Source of the DNA: Clostridiaceae bacterium
GTDB lineage: Bacteria; Bacillota; Clostridia; Lachnospirales; Lachnospiraceae
NCBI GenBank assembly: GCA_910575795.1
Contig: CAJTGE010000004.1
Coordinates: 62,001 to 126,000 of the forward strand
Length of the DNA stretch: 64,000 nt
Reading direction: 5' to 3'
Shown here: piece by piece, positions 62,773-64,000 of the stretch
How positions within the stretch are numbered: position 1 is the stretch's first letter
Layout: each line of letters starts with the position of its first letter
Program-made: the position numbers and the translations under genes
Notes under the pieces: generated by a model
The model's input: only the letters and a program-made list of their open reading frames with translations
Told to the model about the DNA's origin: nothing
Databases searched by the model: none

Positions 62773-63938
62773 GATGCCGGCCCGTAATTGGAGTAATCCT
62801 TCTGGACAGAGGCCGGCCCATAATCAGAGTAACCCGTTTCCAGTTCCCCGTTTCTGACCGCCTGCTCCATATATTCACTGCTTATCGTCCCTGCCAGGAC
62901 GCCGTCAGCCCCGGCCTTTCGGCCGTCCGGGACAGTCTGGTTTACTGCCATTTTCCCGTCAGGGGCCATGTAATAGCTGTCATCCCCCCAGCGGATTACC
63001 TGGTCCGTCACCATGTAGCCGTCTGATCCGAAGAAATACCAGTCACCGTTTAGCTCCGTCCAGTCATACTGCAGATAGGAGCCATCCTCGTTCTGGTACC
63101 ACCATCCGGTATCGTCCTGTTTCCATCCGATATTTTTATAGATCACTTCCACAGTGCCCGGGCCCTCATCTGCTGCGCCGTCCAGCTTCCGTGTCTCAGT
63201 TTCCACGCCATATGTTTCAAAATAAGCGTCCGCCATTTCCTTAGTGACGCTGAAGGAGCCGGCCTCTGCATACTCTGCCTGGTATCCGCTCCGGGAAAGC
63301 GGGCAGACCTTTAAGCTATAGGAGCCTTTCCTGAGCATAACCGGCTTGAAGTCATAGCTGGTCCCGCCTGTATAATACACCTTGCTGCCGCCGTTATTCC
63401 TGGAAAGGATGAGTTTATACCGGACAGCATGATACGCGGAATCCCACGATGCCGTCCCGTCCTCATGCCAGGCCGCCTGTTCGACAGGGGTGCAGATATC
63501 TTCCAACTGGGTGAGACGGAATGTCAGCCGCAGGGTTGTGCCGTTATCAAGCCTGGATGCCTTCACATATTGGGCGCCTGCGCCGTTCAGTTTAACCTGA
63601 TCCGCTTTTGTCAGATAGAAAGTGTACCCGTCATCAGCAGAAAGATCAATGACATAGTTCTCCTCTGCTGAGGTTTTCGCTTTCTCTGCGCTTCCGTCTT
63701 CCCCGCTGTCATCATCCGTGTACCCGGACTCCAGGTCAGCGCTCCCGCATGAATAGTGCGCGGATGATGGAGCCTCCGCTGTGATCTCCGGATACCCGTA
63801 CTCATCGTATCCTTCAATCTTAAAATCCACAGATACCCGGCTGATCTTTTCCGCCGCGAAAGCGGATTCTGGCGTCATGGCGGCTGTACCAGCCGCGGCC
63901 AGCATGGCTGCCATTAATGCTGTTGTTTTGTGTTTCAT
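62751..63938 (-). CDS. Secreted choline/cell-wall-binding protein, 395 residues
   Basis: Signal peptide MKHKTTALMAAMLAAAGTAA with cleavage likely after AFA. A Tyr-rich fibronectin-like region (about 60-245) precedes choline-binding repeats (IGWKQDDTGWWYQNEDGSYL, ELNGDWYFFGSDGYMV). The tail repeats DYGPAS/NYGPAS and ends inside an insertion-sequence hairpin, so the natural C-terminus may have been replaced. It should sit on the cell wall by choline or teichoic-acid binding. A minus-strand CATACTA box lies upstream. Confidence 0.85.
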   Translation of the reverse strand: MKHKTTALMAAMLAAAGTAAMTPESAFAAEKISRVSVDFKIEGYDEYGYPEITAEAPSSAHYSCGSADLESGYTDDDSGEDGSAEKAKTSAEENYVIDLSADDGYTFYLTKADQVKLNGAGAQYVKASRLDNGTTLRLTFRLTQLEDICTPVEQAAWHEDGTASWDSAYHAVRYKLILSRNNGGSKVYYTGGTSYDFKPVMLRKGSYSLKVCPLSRSGYQAEYAEAGSFSVTKEMADAYFETYGVETETRKLDGAADEGPGTVEVIYKNIGWKQDDTGWWYQNEDGSYLQYDWTELNGDWYFFGSDGYMVTDQVIRWGDDSYYMAPDGKMAVNQTVPDGRKAGADGVLAGTISSEYMEQAVRNGELETGYSDYGPASVQKDYSNYGPASTDYSHG

Positions 63939-63949
63939 GGTTCTTCATG

Positions 63950-63969
63950 GGGGATTGCAAATCCCCCTC
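63950..63969 (-). promoter_or_regulatory. Hairpin between ribosome site and start codon
   Basis: On the minus strand AAAGGAGGAG is followed by GGGGGATT/AATCCCCC hairpin and then the ATG at 63938, a spacing of about 30 bases that would be normal only if the hairpin folds. Confidence 0.45.
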
Positions 63970-63990
63970 CTCCTTTCTTTTTTCTGGTAA

Positions 63991-63997
63991 TAGTATG
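63991..63997 (-). promoter_or_regulatory. CATACTA box, minus strand
   Basis: CTCCATACTA on the minus strand, about 53 bp before the 63938 start, cut by the window edge. Confidence 0.45.
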
Positions 63998-64000
63998 GAG

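Noticed and set aside
1-64000. tRNA or rRNA genes
   Set aside because: I found no cloverleaf with a GGTTCGA-type arm and no rRNA-like stretch.

Overview
This window looks like part of a large plasmid, or a phage-plasmid, from a Clostridia bacterium, most likely Lachnospiraceae-like. The pointers are strong AGGAGG-type ribosome binding sites, DUF4317 and LPD11-like proteins, Rpn-family nucleases, a class B sortase, a BspA-type leucine-rich surface protein and choline-binding repeats. A ParA/ParB pair, a winged-helix replication protein and a DnaA-box cluster argue for an extrachromosomal element. I see no tRNA, rRNA, CRISPR array, structural phage genes or recognisable conjugation genes.

Layout. 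0-12.5 kb: many small unrecognised accessory proteins, several with zinc-ribbon cysteines, plus a broken 5'-3' exonuclease, a phage-type PAPS reductase-like protein, a CHC2-type zinc-finger protein and an Rpn nuclease. 13-15.3 kb: a gene-free region with an eight-copy repeat array of about 57 bp period. 15.3-27.3 kb: DUF4317, PIN-PhoH, a double-OB single-strand binding protein, Dam-type methylase, a putative ATP-grasp protein, a second Rpn nuclease and an SF2 helicase. 27.3-33.7 kb: an orphan TnpB-like 3' end, a guanylate kinase, a WGR-PARP protein and a Cas4-like nuclease fused to a UvrD-like helicase. 34-39 kb: small proteins, a duplicated gene and relics. 39.3-44.5 kb: an AT-rich island with a 1444-residue BspA-like cell-wall protein and transposon debris. 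44.7-51.7 kb: lipoprotein, small paralogous proteins, a possible nuclease toxin, sortase B, two Fic proteins and a broken HipA-like gene. 52-55.4 kb: replication protein followed by a candidate origin. 55.4-62.1 kb: hypothetical proteins, a small RHH-type operon, three parS-like palindromes and parA-parB. 62.2-64 kb: IS200 relic and a secreted choline-binding protein.

How it works together. DNA-metabolism genes (SSB, helicases, exonuclease, methylase, PhoH) and maintenance genes (rep, par) are scattered rather than grouped, but many transcription units share one intergenic signature: a CATACTT box usually followed by N3-RTG, about 30-85 bp before the start codon. In nine places it is preceded by a TATCYGCAGAAA box, about 33 bp away in most of these. 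Copies on the minus strand precede minus-strand genes. The rep and parA genes carry the bipartite form. The same core appears inverted (TGCGGATA) in the 14.2-14.7 kb array. This is the strongest candidate for an undescribed element-wide system.

About ten small genes are interrupted by frameshifts, often at mononucleotide runs, while the long genes are intact. Either these runs are sequence errors or a subset of the accessory genes is decaying or phase-variable.
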